29,668 nt of DNA from Pseudomonadota bacterium. Lineage in GTDB: Bacteria > Myxococcota_A > Polyangia > Haliangiales > Haliangiaceae. Below are positions 1 through 8,400 of the stretch, piece after piece; the stretch's first letter is position 1, and every line of letters starts with the position of its first letter. Both the position numbers and the translations under genes were made by a program. The DNA lies in assembly GCA_023428295.1 (NCBI GenBank), contig JAEYYV010000132.1, positions 1-29,668 of the forward strand. Reading direction: 5' to 3'. The notes below the pieces were generated by a model. It was given only the letters and a program-made list of their open reading frames with translations, did not search any database and was not told the origin of the DNA.

Positions 1-545
1 CCTGCGCGCTCGCGCGCGTGACGACGGGCGAGTGGGCCGGTGCGCTGCGCTCGGTGTGGGGCGAGTACCGCGCGCAGACAGGCGTCGGCGGTGCATCACT
101 GGGCTCGGCGGCGGACGGCTGGGACGCGCTGCGCGCACGCATCGCGGCGTTGCCGCGCCGCCCGAAGCTGCTCGTCGGCAAGCCCGGGCTCGACGGTCAC
201 TCGAACGGCGCCGAGGTGATCGCCGTCGCCGCGCGCGATGCAGGCTTCGAGGTGATCTACGCAGGCATTCGCCTCGAGCCTGCCGCGATCGCCGCGACCG
301 CCGTACAGGAGGACGTCGACGTGATCGGTCTCTCGGTGCTGTCCGGGTCGCACGTCGAGCTGACGAGCGCGGTGCTCGCGGAGCTGGCGTCGCGCGGCGC
401 CACGGACATGCCGGTCGTCGTCGGTGGCACGGTGCCCAGCGCCGATCACGCGGAGCTCGCGCGCATCGGCGTGCGGCGCGTGTTCACGCCGAGCGACTAC
501 AAGCTCGTCGAGATCGTGGGTGCGCTCGTCGATCTGTGCGCGTGA
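1..545 (+). CDS. meaA: Acyl-CoA mutase (MeaA/ethylmalonyl-CoA mutase type), C-terminal cobalamin-binding part, 5'-truncated by window edge
   Basis: The reading frame is open to base 1, so the gene begins outside the window; a GTG at 18 is internal. The visible part starts with the end of the TIM-barrel/linker (ARVTTGEWAGALR) and then a complete B12-binding Rossmann domain. The signature DGHSNG fits DxHxxG, whose His is the lower axial cobalt ligand, and GLSVLSGSH and VVVGGTVP are the following conserved strands and loops. GKPGLDGHSNGAE is the form found in MeaA and ethylmalonyl-CoA mutase rather than the shorter methylmalonyl-CoA mutase small chain. Such enzymes rearrange acyl-CoA carbon skeletons using adenosylcobalamin in the cytoplasm. 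Only about 180 residues of an expected 650 or so are visible, so substrate specificity cannot be decided here and a methylmalonyl- or isobutyryl-CoA mutase remains possible. TGA stop at 543-545. Confidence 0.85.
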   Translation, partial: CALARVTTGEWAGALRSVWGEYRAQTGVGGASLGSAADGWDALRARIAALPRRPKLLVGKPGLDGHSNGAEVIAVAARDAGFEVIYAGIRLEPAAIAATAVQEDVDVIGLSVLSGSHVELTSAVLAELASRGATDMPVVVGGTVPSADHAELARIGVRRVFTPSDYKLVEIVGALVDLCA

Positions 546-607
546 AGCGCGAGATCGATGGAGCAGTGATTCTGCGGGCCGCGCGGATCTCGAGACCGCA
601 GTTGCGC

Positions 608-613
608 TAGGGT
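608..613 (+). promoter_or_regulatory. Candidate -10 hexamer (TAGGGT) for a leaderless sigma factor transcript
   Basis: TAGGGT lies 6 bases before the ATG at 620, and there is no Shine-Dalgarno sequence. The same TAGGGT in the context GCTAGGGTCG lies 5 bases before the DUF3088 start at 11924. A -10 element so close to the start codon would put the transcription start at or next to the A of ATG. I see no recognisable -35 box. Inferred from position and recurrence only. Confidence 0.45.
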
Positions 614-619
614 CGCGCA

Positions 620-1402
620 ATGGACGAGATTCTCGCAGCCGCGCGTGCACGCTGGCCGCAGGTCGCGTTCGACGACGCGGCGTGCAAGCGGCACCTCGAG
701 GAGTGCAGCGACGAGGGCAGGCAGCCACCGTTTGGCACAGAGCTCGTCCTCGCCGTCGCGTGTCTCGCGGGCGACGCCGCCGCGATCCGCGCGTTCAATG
801 ACGAGATGTTCGATCGCGTCGATCGCGTGCTCTCGCGTCTGGGCCTCGGCGCCGCCGACGCGGACGACGTGAAGCAAGACGTGCGCACCAAGCTCCTCGT
901 CTCCAAGGATGGCGACCCGAAGCTCGCGCTCTATCGCGGCACCGGCCCGCTCGCGCACTGGGTCGCCTCGGTCGCGGGCCGCGAAGCGCTCGGCTCGATG
1001 CGCAAGAAGAGGCCGACCGATGTGATCGACGATGACGATGTCCTCGCCGACGCCGCCGATGACCCGGAGCTCGTCGCGCTCAAGTCCCAGCACGGAGCCG
1101 CGTTCAAGGAGGCGTTCCAGGCCGCCGTCCGCGAGCTCGGATCGCGCGAGCGCGGCATCCTGCGCGCCCTCGTCGTCGACGATCGCAGCGTGAACGAGGT
1201 CGCTGCGGTGTACGGCATCCATCGCGTGACCGCGTCGCGCTGGGTCAGCGAGCTGCGCGCGGATCTCCTGAAGCGAACACGAAATCAGCTGCGCGATCGC
1301 CTCCAGCTCGATCCCCAGAGCCTCGAGAGCGCGCTCCGTCTCCTCGACTCGAACCTCGAGCTGAGCCTCTACCGGCTGCTCGCCGAGACCAAGCCGACGT
1401 AG
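620..1402 (+). CDS. RNA polymerase sigma-70 family factor, Myxococcales-specific type
   Basis: A 260-residue cytoplasmic regulator that should direct RNA polymerase to its own promoter set. Region 2 lies around residues 55-130, containing the aspartate-rich helix ADADDVKQDV and, further on, YRGTGPLAHWVASVAGREAL, the shape of the core-binding and -10-reading helices. A variable acidic linker (DVIDDDDVLADAADD) follows. Region 4 lies around 165-225, with the helix-turn-helix SVNEVAAVYGIHRVTASRWVSELR. The layout fits the Myxococcales sigma family (TIGR03001) better than a standard ECF factor, because it has about 50 extra residues at each end. Start chosen at ATG 620, six bases after TAGGGT. A small zinc-finger gene follows 54 bases downstream on the same strand and a membrane kinase with a related finger converges on it, so both are candidate regulators of this sigma factor. 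That link is inferred from position. Confidence 0.85.
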   Translation: MDEILAAARARWPQVAFDDAACKRHLEECSDEGRQPPFGTELVLAVACLAGDAAAIRAFNDEMFDRVDRVLSRLGLGAADADDVKQDVRTKLLVSKDGDPKLALYRGTGPLAHWVASVAGREALGSMRKKRPTDVIDDDDVLADAADDPELVALKSQHGAAFKEAFQAAVRELGSRERGILRALVVDDRSVNEVAAVYGIHRVTASRWVSELRADLLKRTRNQLRDRLQLDPQSLESALRLLDSNLELSLYRLLAETKPT

Positions 1403-1456
1403 TCCGGAACAAACCCCGCTACATGTCGTGCGGACGCTGCGTCCCCGACGTGAGCG

Positions 1457-1627
1457 ATGCATTGTCCGGACGAGATGATGATCGCGCGACACGCGCTCGG
1501 CGTGCTGCCGCGCCTCGATGCGGTCGCCACCGCCGCCCACTGTCTGCGCTGTCGCGATTGTCAGCGGCTCGTCCGAGCGCTCAGCTCGGCCGCGCGCGAG
1601 AAGCCACCGCGCGCGCCCGGCGCGTGA
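1457..1627 (+). CDS. 56-residue zf-HC2-like zinc-finger protein, putative mini anti-sigma factor
   Basis: ATG at 1457 is the first start after an in-frame TGA (1451-1453), and the frame runs 56 codons to TGA 1625-1627. It encodes C3-x24-H28-x3-C32-x2-C35, the ligand spacing of zinc-binding anti-sigma (zf-HC2) domains. The next gene, a kinase on the opposite strand, starts with C10-x24-H35-x3-C39-x2-C42 and aligns without gaps over the whole motif (CP[DE]E, R, VLP, H, C, C, LV, AL, SA shared). This conserved spacing and the high-GC third codon positions argue that the ORF is real despite its size. There is no membrane segment and no kinase domain, so it is a free-standing finger. It lies 54 bases after the sigma gene on the same strand, so co-transcription is likely. 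Its stop directly abuts the stop of the convergent kinase gene. Function as a sigma-binding protein is inferred. Confidence 0.7.
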   Translation: MHCPDEMMIARHALGVLPRLDAVATAAHCLRCRDCQRLVRALSSAAREKPPRAPGA

Positions 1628-4555
1628 TCAGCGGTGCTTCGCGAGCCACGCTTGTCCTCGCGTGCGATCGGTTCCCGGAAGCAGTGGTTCGGCGCCGACC
1701 GCGAGCTGGCGGCCGCGCGCTTTATCCACGCCGGACTCGAACAGGGCCCGGCCGAGCGCGAACTCGACCTGCGCGTTGGTCTCCGGATCACTGCCGTCGC
1801 GGGCCTTGCGGATCGCGAGCGAGCGCTCGAGCGGCGCGATGGCCTCGGCGGGTCGCGAGAGGTCGAGCAGCACGTGACCGATACCGGACAGGGGGAACGC
1901 CACGTCGTACGCGTCGGGGCCGAGGCCCTTCTCGTAGATCGCGAGCGTGCGCTGGAACTCGACGAGGGCGCGCTCGGGCAGGTCGAGCTGCCGATGCACC
2001 GCGGCCATATATGCGAGCGTGCCCGCGACCTCGATGTGATCGGGGCCGAACACCTTCTCGCTGATCGCGAGCGCGCGCTGGTGATAGCCCATCGCCTCGT
2101 CGAGACGGTCTTGCAGACCGACCGCGAGCCCGAGGTTGTCGAGGGAGATGCCGGTCTGCGGATCGTCGGGGCCGAGGTGCTTCTCGCGAAGCGCGAGCGC
2201 GCGGCGATGCTGCTTCTCCGCGTCCGCCGGCCGTTCGTCCTTGCGCAGTAGCGTGCCGTACGCGTCGACCGCGGTCGCGAGATCGACGTGATCGGGGCCG
2301 AGCGCGGCTTCGAGGGTCGCGATCACCTCGCGAATGCGCTGCGTCGCTTCCGCGCGCTGCCCCATCGCCTGGAGCGCCATCGCCACGTTGAAGGCGGACT
2401 TCGCGGTCTCCGGGTGGCTCGGGCCGTAGTTCTTCTTGTCGATCTCGTACGCACGTTGCGCGAGGGCGAGGCCTTCGGCTTGATTGCCGATGCGCATCGT
2501 CACCTCGGACAGCATCGCGTAGACGGCGCCGAGCTCGACGTGATCGGGGCTGAGGTTCTTCTCGATCACGGCTGCCGCACCACGAAGCATCTTCTCCGCC
2601 GTCGCGTGCTCGCCCTTGAACAGGAGGAACTGGCCGCGATTGCCGAGGAGCTGCGCTTCTCGGACCTCCGCGCCGACCAGGCGGCCGAGCACCGCTTGTC
2701 CTCGCTCGAAGATACGGTCGCCATCGTCGAACCGGCTCTGCACCACGCCGACGATGAACAGCAGCACGGTGTACGCGCGCGCGCGCAGATAGTCGTCGTG
2801 CGCGCGATCGGCGACGAGGAGCGCTCGCTCGAGCGCTCTCTCCGCGGCCGCAGGATCGCGATCGCGGCGGAACTCGAGCTTGGCCAGGTCGACCAGCGCG
2901 CCAGCTTCGATCGCGAACTGACCTTCGCGCTGCGCAGCGGCGAGCACGGAGCGCAGCCGCTCGATCGCTTCATCGGCCTTTCCGACATTCGCGAGGCTCG
3001 ACGCGCGCGCGAGCTCGTCACGCAGCGCCTGCGTTCGTGGCGCGGTCACGATGCTCGACGCGCGGCTCTCGGACAGCGTACGCACGTCGCCGCACGGTGC
3101 GATCGCGCCCAGCTGGCTCGCGGCACGCACGCTGCGAGCGACGACGGCGCCGTCGGCAGCCGCGAGCGCGGCCGCAAACGTGCGCAGCTCGGCGAGACGC
3201 TCGTCGAGGCAGCCGGTGCGTAGCGCGAGCACGCTCTCGGGCTGCTCGTGATGCACGCGTGTCGCCATGCACGCGCTGCGGCGTTCGTGCGTCCAGGTCG
3301 CCGCGTACGCGTCGATCGTGCGCTCGACGGCGGTCCAGGCATCACGCGCGTAGGGCAGCTTCGTCGCGAGCATCTTCTCGCTGATCGCGTCCTTGGACGC
3401 CTGGTTCCAGACGCTCGCGATGTGGTGATCGGCGCCCGCGCACGGATCCTCGGAGGCGCGCGTCGATGCCCATACCGTCGTCGCGCCGGCGGCCGCGAGC
3501 GCGGCGGCGCCGACGACGCTCGGCCATGCTCGTCGTGGTCGCTCCTCGAGCACGTCGAGCAGCGAGCGCATCGATGCGAAACGTCGCGCAGGATCGATCG
3601 CGAGACCTCGCGCGAGCGCCGCCTTCACGTTCGCCGGCACGCGCGGCGTAGCGGGGAACGGGACCGCCCCTGTCATCGCCGCGCGCAGCGCCGGCAGCGT
3701 CGTGCCGCGGAAGGGACGCTCGCCGTACAGCGCTTCGTACAGCGCGACGCAGAAGCTGAACTGATCGCTCGCCTCGGTCGCGACATCGCCCGCGAGCTGC
3801 TCGGGTGACATATACGCGGGCGTCCCGAGGAGCGCACCGGACATCGTGAGCATCACGTCCCCGCGCGCGTTGTCTTGCGACGAGGTGTCGGGCGCGTCGT
3901 CGACACGCACGAGTCCGAAGTCGCCGACCTTCGCGATCTGCGCGCGCGAGACGAGGACGTTGCTCGGCTTGAAGTCGCGATGGACGAGCCCGGCGGCGTG
4001 CGCGGCGGCGAGACCGCGACCTGCCTGCACGAGCATCGCGATGACCTGCGAGGCGGAGCGCGTCGCGGTGGTCGAGGCCATCCAGGCTTGCAGCGTCTCG
4101 CCGTTGACATACTCCATGACGACGAACGCTTTGCCCTCGAACACGCCGGCCTCGAACACGCCGACGACGTTCGGATCCGCGAGCCGCGCGAGCGCTTGGG
4201 CCTCGCGCCGAATGCGATCCTCTTGCTCTACGTCGAGCTTTCCGTGCGAGTGGCGCACTTTGATCGCGACGAGCCGAGCGAGCTCCGGATCGCGCGCTCG
4301 ATAGACAGCACCCATCGCGCCGCGCCCGACGAGATCGAGCACTTCGAAGCGTCCGATCCGCTCTGCCGGCTCGGCGGTATCGGTAGCTGAAGAGACGTCG
4401 GCGCTCGCGAGCGCGAACACGAGGTTACGGCACTCATCACAGTCCGCGAGGTGATTCTCGATGGAGGCGGCCATCGTGGCCGGCAAGACCCGCGTGACAA
4501 ACCGACTCAGCTCCGCTTCTTCGGGGCACACCGTCGTCGCCATTGTCACGCCCAT
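1628..4555 (-). CDS. Membrane Ser/Thr protein kinase with N-terminal zf-HC2 finger and C-terminal TPR repeats
   Basis: Numbered from ATG 4555 (975 residues). Residues 10-42 form a C-x24-H-x3-C-x2-C zinc finger like that of anti-sigma factors. Residues 70-340 form a complete Hanks-type kinase: glycine loop GRGAMG (77-82), Lys99, HRDFKPSN (192-199), DFG (212-214) and the SPE form of APE (250-252), so it should be active. A single membrane helix follows (about 344-363), then a roughly 190-residue extracytoplasmic stretch with several Cys. Tandem kinesin-light-chain-type TPRs of about 42 residues follow, with recurring LGPDH/GPDDP between helices. Expected topology is finger and kinase in the cytoplasm, TPRs in the periplasm. 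Upstream in-frame starts include GTG 4597 and an alternative ATG is at 4543; none has a clear ribosome site, and ATG 4555 or 4543 fits the finger best. It converges on the sigma factor locus, which suggests a role in controlling that factor. Confidence 0.9.
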   Translation of the reverse strand: MGVTMATTVCPEEAELSRFVTRVLPATMAASIENHLADCDECRNLVFALASADVSSATDTAEPAERIGRFEVLDLVGRGAMGAVYRARDPELARLVAIKVRHSHGKLDVEQEDRIRREAQALARLADPNVVGVFEAGVFEGKAFVVMEYVNGETLQAWMASTTATRSASQVIAMLVQAGRGLAAAHAAGLVHRDFKPSNVLVSRAQIAKVGDFGLVRVDDAPDTSSQDNARGDVMLTMSGALLGTPAYMSPEQLAGDVATEASDQFSFCVALYEALYGERPFRGTTLPALRAAMTGAVPFPATPRVPANVKAALARGLAIDPARRFASMRSLLDVLEERPRRAWPSVVGAAALAAAGATTVWASTRASEDPCAGADHHIASVWNQASKDAISEKMLATKLPYARDAWTAVERTIDAYAATWTHERRSACMATRVHHEQPESVLALRTGCLDERLAELRTFAAALAAADGAVVARSVRAASQLGAIAPCGDVRTLSESRASSIVTAPRTQALRDELARASSLANVGKADEAIERLRSVLAAAQREGQFAIEAGALVDLAKLEFRRDRDPAAAERALERALLVADRAHDDYLRARAYTVLLFIVGVVQSRFDDGDRIFERGQAVLGRLVGAEVREAQLLGNRGQFLLFKGEHATAEKMLRGAAAVIEKNLSPDHVELGAVYAMLSEVTMRIGNQAEGLALAQRAYEIDKKNYGPSHPETAKSAFNVAMALQAMGQRAEATQRIREVIATLEAALGPDHVDLATAVDAYGTLLRKDERPADAEKQHRRALALREKHLGPDDPQTGISLDNLGLAVGLQDRLDEAMGYHQRALAISEKVFGPDHIEVAGTLAYMAAVHRQLDLPERALVEFQRTLAIYEKGLGPDAYDVAFPLSGIGHVLLDLSRPAEAIAPLERSLAIRKARDGSDPETNAQVEFALGRALFESGVDKARGRQLAVGAEPLLPGTDRTRGQAWLAKHR

Positions 4556-4585
4556 GCCGTTGGCAGATAGAACGTTTCTCGGCGG

Positions 4586-4610
4586 GCGATCAATCACAAA
4601 AAAAGATCGC
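4586..4610. repeat. Inverted repeat GCGATC-N13-GATCGC with an A7 tract, in the divergent kinase/lipoprotein promoter region
   Basis: In the 117-base gap between the divergent kinase and Bor-like genes, GCGATC (4586-4591) and GATCGC (4605-4610) are perfect 6-base inverted arms around a 13-base A-rich spacer ending in seven A. This is much more AT-rich than its surroundings. It could be an operator or simply promoter DNA; six-base arms are short, so this is tentative. Confidence 0.35.
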
Positions 4611-4659
4611 TACACGCGCACACCGATCCGCATCACCGAGGCGAACAACGAAACACCTC

Positions 4660-4666
4660 AGGAGAG
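4660..4666 (+). promoter_or_regulatory. Shine-Dalgarno AGGAGAG of the Bor-like lipoprotein gene
   Basis: AGGAGAG stands 6 bases before ATG 4673. It is one of the few strong ribosome binding sites in the window and fixes the start of this gene. Confidence 0.8.
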
Positions 4667-4672
4667 ATACGG

Positions 4673-5011
4673 ATGAAGACGTCGAAGAAGAAGCAGATAG
4701 CAGCCGTCGCACTGGGACTGGCCGTCGCGGCCACCGGTTGTGCGACGCACAAGATCAACTACAAGAACCCGTCGGCCCACGCGGGAGGCGCCTCGCAGTC
4801 GGCGAAGCAGTCGTTCTTCCTCTGGGGGCTCGTCGGCGGCAGCGAGGTCAACCTCGATCAGATGTGCCCGGCGGGCGTCGCGCAGATCCAGAGCAAGACA
4901 GGCGTGGGCGATCAGATCCTCACGGTCCTGACGGGCGGCATCTACTCGCCGATGTCCGTGGACGTGCAGTGCGCGGTGGGCGGCGCGGTCGCGAAGGGTG
5001 GTGCAGAGTGA
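4673..5011 (+). CDS. Bor-family outer-membrane lipoprotein
   Basis: A 112-residue secreted lipoprotein. The N-terminus is KTSKKK, a hydrophobic stretch AAVALGLAVAA and lipobox ATGC, with Cys23 as the lipidated residue. The mature part contains QSFFLWGLVGGSEVNLDQMC and GGIYSPMSVDVQC, which match the pattern of phage lambda Bor and its chromosomal relatives (FF..GLVG..EV......C and a GIY.P....V.C end), with two conserved Cys. Lambda Bor is an outer-membrane lipoprotein linked to serum survival, but the role of chromosomal homologues is not settled. Start is fixed by AGGAGAG at 4660. The stop overlaps the start of the next lipoprotein gene in TGATG, so the two are translated together. The name rests on motif recognition only. 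Confidence 0.75.
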   Translation: MKTSKKKQIAAVALGLAVAATGCATHKINYKNPSAHAGGASQSAKQSFFLWGLVGGSEVNLDQMCPAGVAQIQSKTGVGDQILTVLTGGIYSPMSVDVQCAVGGAVAKGGAE

Positions 5012-5358
5012 TGCGCCTCGCACTGGGCTCGCTCCTCGCGCTCACCACGTTCGGTGCGTGCGCCGACGACGGAAGCGCCCTGGACTCCACCCTGACGATC
5101 GAGAACGAGTCGAGCTACGCGTTCGCCGAGATCAACCTGAGCCCCGAGGACTCGGTGGCCTGGGGCAACGATCTCCTCGGCGCGGACATCCTCTTTCCCG
5201 GCGAGATCCTCCAGGTGACGGGCGTCGCGTGCGATGTCTACGACATCCGCATCGTCGACGACGAGGGTGATGAGTGCGTCCTGTCCTCGGTCGACCTCTG
5301 CCTCGATAACGCCGTCTGGCGCATCGACGACGTCGAGCTGGCGGCCTGTCAGTTCTAA
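5011..5358 (+). CDS. Small putative lipoprotein of unknown function
   Basis: A 115-residue product starting at ATG 5011, which shares its A with the TGA of the Bor-like gene (TGATG), so translation is probably coupled. The N-terminus MRLALGSLLALTTFGAC is a signal peptide with lipobox FGAC (Cys17). The mature part is acidic, with ENESSYAFAEINLSPEDS and four further Cys (C74, C88, C94 and C113) that could form disulfides. The sequence TIENESSYAFAEI followed by alternating strands resembles small beta-sandwich secreted proteins, but I do not recognise a family. The partner gene suggests that both lipoproteins act at the same envelope site. I assign no function. Confidence 0.75.
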   Translation: MRLALGSLLALTTFGACADDGSALDSTLTIENESSYAFAEINLSPEDSVAWGNDLLGADILFPGEILQVTGVACDVYDIRIVDDEGDECVLSSVDLCLDNAVWRIDDVELAACQF

Positions 5359-5386
5359 GTCCTGGCGCCGACGGGGTTTCTAGCCC

Positions 5387-5416
5387 TTGCCCCCGCCGAG
5401 GGGTTCTGCATAGATT
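5387..5416 (+). promoter_or_regulatory. Candidate promoter TTGCCC-N18-TAGATT upstream of the DUF349 gene
   Basis: TTGCCC (5387-5392) and TAGATT (5411-5416) are 18 bases apart, a plausible housekeeping arrangement. The hexamer ends 9 bases before ATG 5426 and no Shine-Dalgarno is present, so the leader would be only a few bases long. Confidence 0.45.
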
Positions 5417-5425
5417 GCGGCCCCC

Positions 5426-8400
5426 ATGGGGATTGCTGATTTCTTTCGCCCCAAATACCGCCACAGCGACGTCAAGGTCCGCAGCGCAGCCGTGCGCGCG
5501 CTGACCTCTGACGACGCTGCCATTTTGGAACAAGTTGCTCGAACGGATCGCGACATCGGCGTTCGCCGGATCGCGATCGAAAAGATCGACGAGGCAAAGG
5601 TCCTCGCCGATCTGGGACGGGCAGAAACCGAACGCAGCCTCAAGGAGCTCATCAACGAGCGCGCCGCGGAGCTGTGGACCTCGAACGCGTGCAGCGCCGA
5701 TGCAGACAAGGCGGGCGCCGCGCTGAGCGGAATGCTCGAGCTCGAGGATCACCAGCGCTCGCTCGTCCAGGTCGTCGTGCGTGCGCAGAACGCCGCGATC
5801 CGCAAGCGCGCGTTCGGCGAGCTGCGCGATCCGCGTGCACTCGCGGAGCTCGCGAAGAGCGACGCCGCGCAGGACCTGCGCATCGCCGCGATCGCGCGCA
5901 TCGACGATGGCGACGTGCTTCGTGCGCTCGCGATCGATACGACGCAGAAGGAGATCGGGCTCGCTGCCGTCGACAAGCTCGACGACGCGGACCGTCTCGA
6001 GAACGTCGCCAACAAGGCCAAGAACAAAGCGGTGCGCAACCGCGCGCGCAAGGTCGTCTCGGAGATCCTCGAGGCAGAGCGCGCACGCAACAAGAAGCCC
6101 GGCACGCCCGACGAGGTGAAGCGCCGCCGCGCCGAGAAAGCGCAGCTCGTTCGCGAGATCGAGGCGATCGCCGACACGTTCGACTTCGCGAAGCACGAGG
6201 ATGCGGTCGGCAAGCTCGAAGTCGCCATGATGAAGGCCGGCCCGTCGACCGACGGAACCGACGAGGGCGACGAGCGGTTCGCGAAGGCGGTCGAGCGCTT
6301 CTGGAAGCGCAAAGAGCACCACGAGTCCACGGCGCGTTCGGCGGACGAGCTGCGCAGCATCGAGCGCGAGGCTGTGCGCGAGAAGGAAGCGGCCAAGAAG
6401 CCCGAGCGCAAGCCGCGCGAGAAGGATCCCGACGACGTCGATATCGTCTCGCCGAGTGCACCCGCTGCGTTTGGTGGCGCCCCCGAGACCGACGAGAAGC
6501 GCGCGGCCCGCGAAGCGGAGGCCAAGGCGCGGCGCGAGGAGCGCGAAGCAAAGCGCGCGGAAGAGGAAGCGCGTCGTGCGGCGCAGCAGGCCGAGCGCGA
6601 GGCGCGCAGGGCCGCCGAAGCGGAGAAGTCCGTCGAGATCAAAGCGAGCCTCGAAGCGATGCTCGCCGAGATGGAAGCCCTGATCGCCAAGTTCGACGGC
6701 CCCGATGACAAGTCGGACGGCCGCACCGTCGATCGCGTGCTGTCACAATCGGCCAAGGTGTTCGAACAGATCGGCAAGGTCGTCGGGCCGGATCGCGACG
6801 CGCTCGCGGATCGCTACAGCGCCGCGCGCGGCAAGCTCGTGATCTACGCGAACGATCGCCGCGAGGCCGAGGATTGGCTGCGCTGGAGCAACGTGCCCAA
6901 GGCGGAGGCGTTGATCACCACCGCCAAAGAGATGGCCGAGGCGGAGGCGACGCCCGATCTGGGCAATCGCCTGCGCGAGCTGCAGAAGCTATGGAAAGAG
7001 GAGATCGGGCCGCTTCCGCAGAAGCGCTCGAAGGAGCTGTGGGAGACCTTCAAAGCCGAGTGCGACAAGGTCTACGACAAGGTGAAGGGGGTCCGCGCCG
7101 TCGAGAACGAGAAGTTCGCGGAGGTGACGAAGGCCAAGGAAGCGCTGATCGCGGAAGCGGAGGCGCTCGTCGATTCCACGGACTTCGCCGGCACCGCCGC
7201 CAAGCTCAAGGAGCTGCAAGCCGCGTGGAAGACCTCGGGCCACTTGCCGCGCAAGCTCGGCGACGAGCTGTGGAAGCGCTTCCGCAGCGCGTGTGACAAG
7301 TTCTTCGAGCGCCGCAAGCCCCTGCTCGAGGCGAAGCACGCCGAGGAGAATGCGAACCTCGCCAAGAAGCAAGCGCTCATCGTCCGCGCGCAAGAGATCG
7401 CCGCGAAGGCAGGCGAGGGCACGTGGGGCAAAGCGATCGGCGAGATCAAGGATCTCCAGGCGCAGTGGAAGGAGATCGGGTTCGTGCCGCGTCGCGATGC
7501 GGACGCCGTGTACAAGGCGTTCCGCGCGGCGTGCGATTCGCTGTTCGCGAAGCGCGATGCGGCGCGCGACAGTGAGGCCAACGCACATCGCGCGGAGATC
7601 GATGCGCTGCGCGCGGAGATCGAAGCAGCGCGCTCGAGCGGTGACGTTCCCGCGGCGATCGCCGCGCGTGCCAAGGCGCGCGAGCTGGGCGTCCTCGGCG
7701 CCGAGTCGGTCGCGATGGTGCAGCACTTGATCGCGAACCACGCGGACGCGATCAAGGGGACCGAGCTCGACCCCGCACAACTGCGTGCGAAGCGCGAGAA
7801 GCTCGTCGCACGCGCGGAGGAGCTGCTTCCCAAGCAAGCGCCCGCGTCCGCGCCGAGCGGCGACGTGGCCGCGCAGCTCAAGGCGGCGATGCAGAAGAAC
7901 GCGTTCGGCGATCTTCGGTTCTCGGGACGCGATCCGGTCGAGGTCGTGGACGAGCTGCGTACGACGTGGAACGAGATCGGGCCGATCCTCGACGACGAGG
8001 ATCGCGCGCAGGTCGAGCGCTTCGAAGCGACGATCGCCAAGGTCCTCGACGCTGCTGGCGCCAAGCCGCGTGACGACGAGGGTGGCCGTCGCCGCCGTCG
8101 TGATCGATCTGGGAACGCGGGTACGGATCCGTCCAACGCGGCGGAGCAGATCGTGGGCGTGGTCGCTTCGCCGACCGCGATCCCCGAGCGCTCGCCGCTG
8201 ACGATGGTGCCGGATGCAGCGGCCAACGCCTCTGCGGAGATCGCGACGCCCGACGAGGTCACCGCGAATCAACCGATTCCGCTCGCCACGCACGACTCCA
8301 TCACGCTGCCGGCGCGGTTGCCGCCGGAGATGCCGACGGACATCCCGCCTGTCGTCACCACGCCGCTTCCGCCGCCGCCGGCGCGCACGAAGACCGCGTC

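Noticed and set aside
424..440. TGGCACGGTGCCCA resembling a sigma-54 -24 element and a palindrome
   Set aside because: It lies inside the B12-binding coding region, and no GC dinucleotide with TTGC spacing follows.
4556..4597. GTG 4597 as kinase start
   Set aside because: No ribosome site, and the zinc-finger domain needs only the part from 4555 or 4543. The extra residues do not resemble anything.
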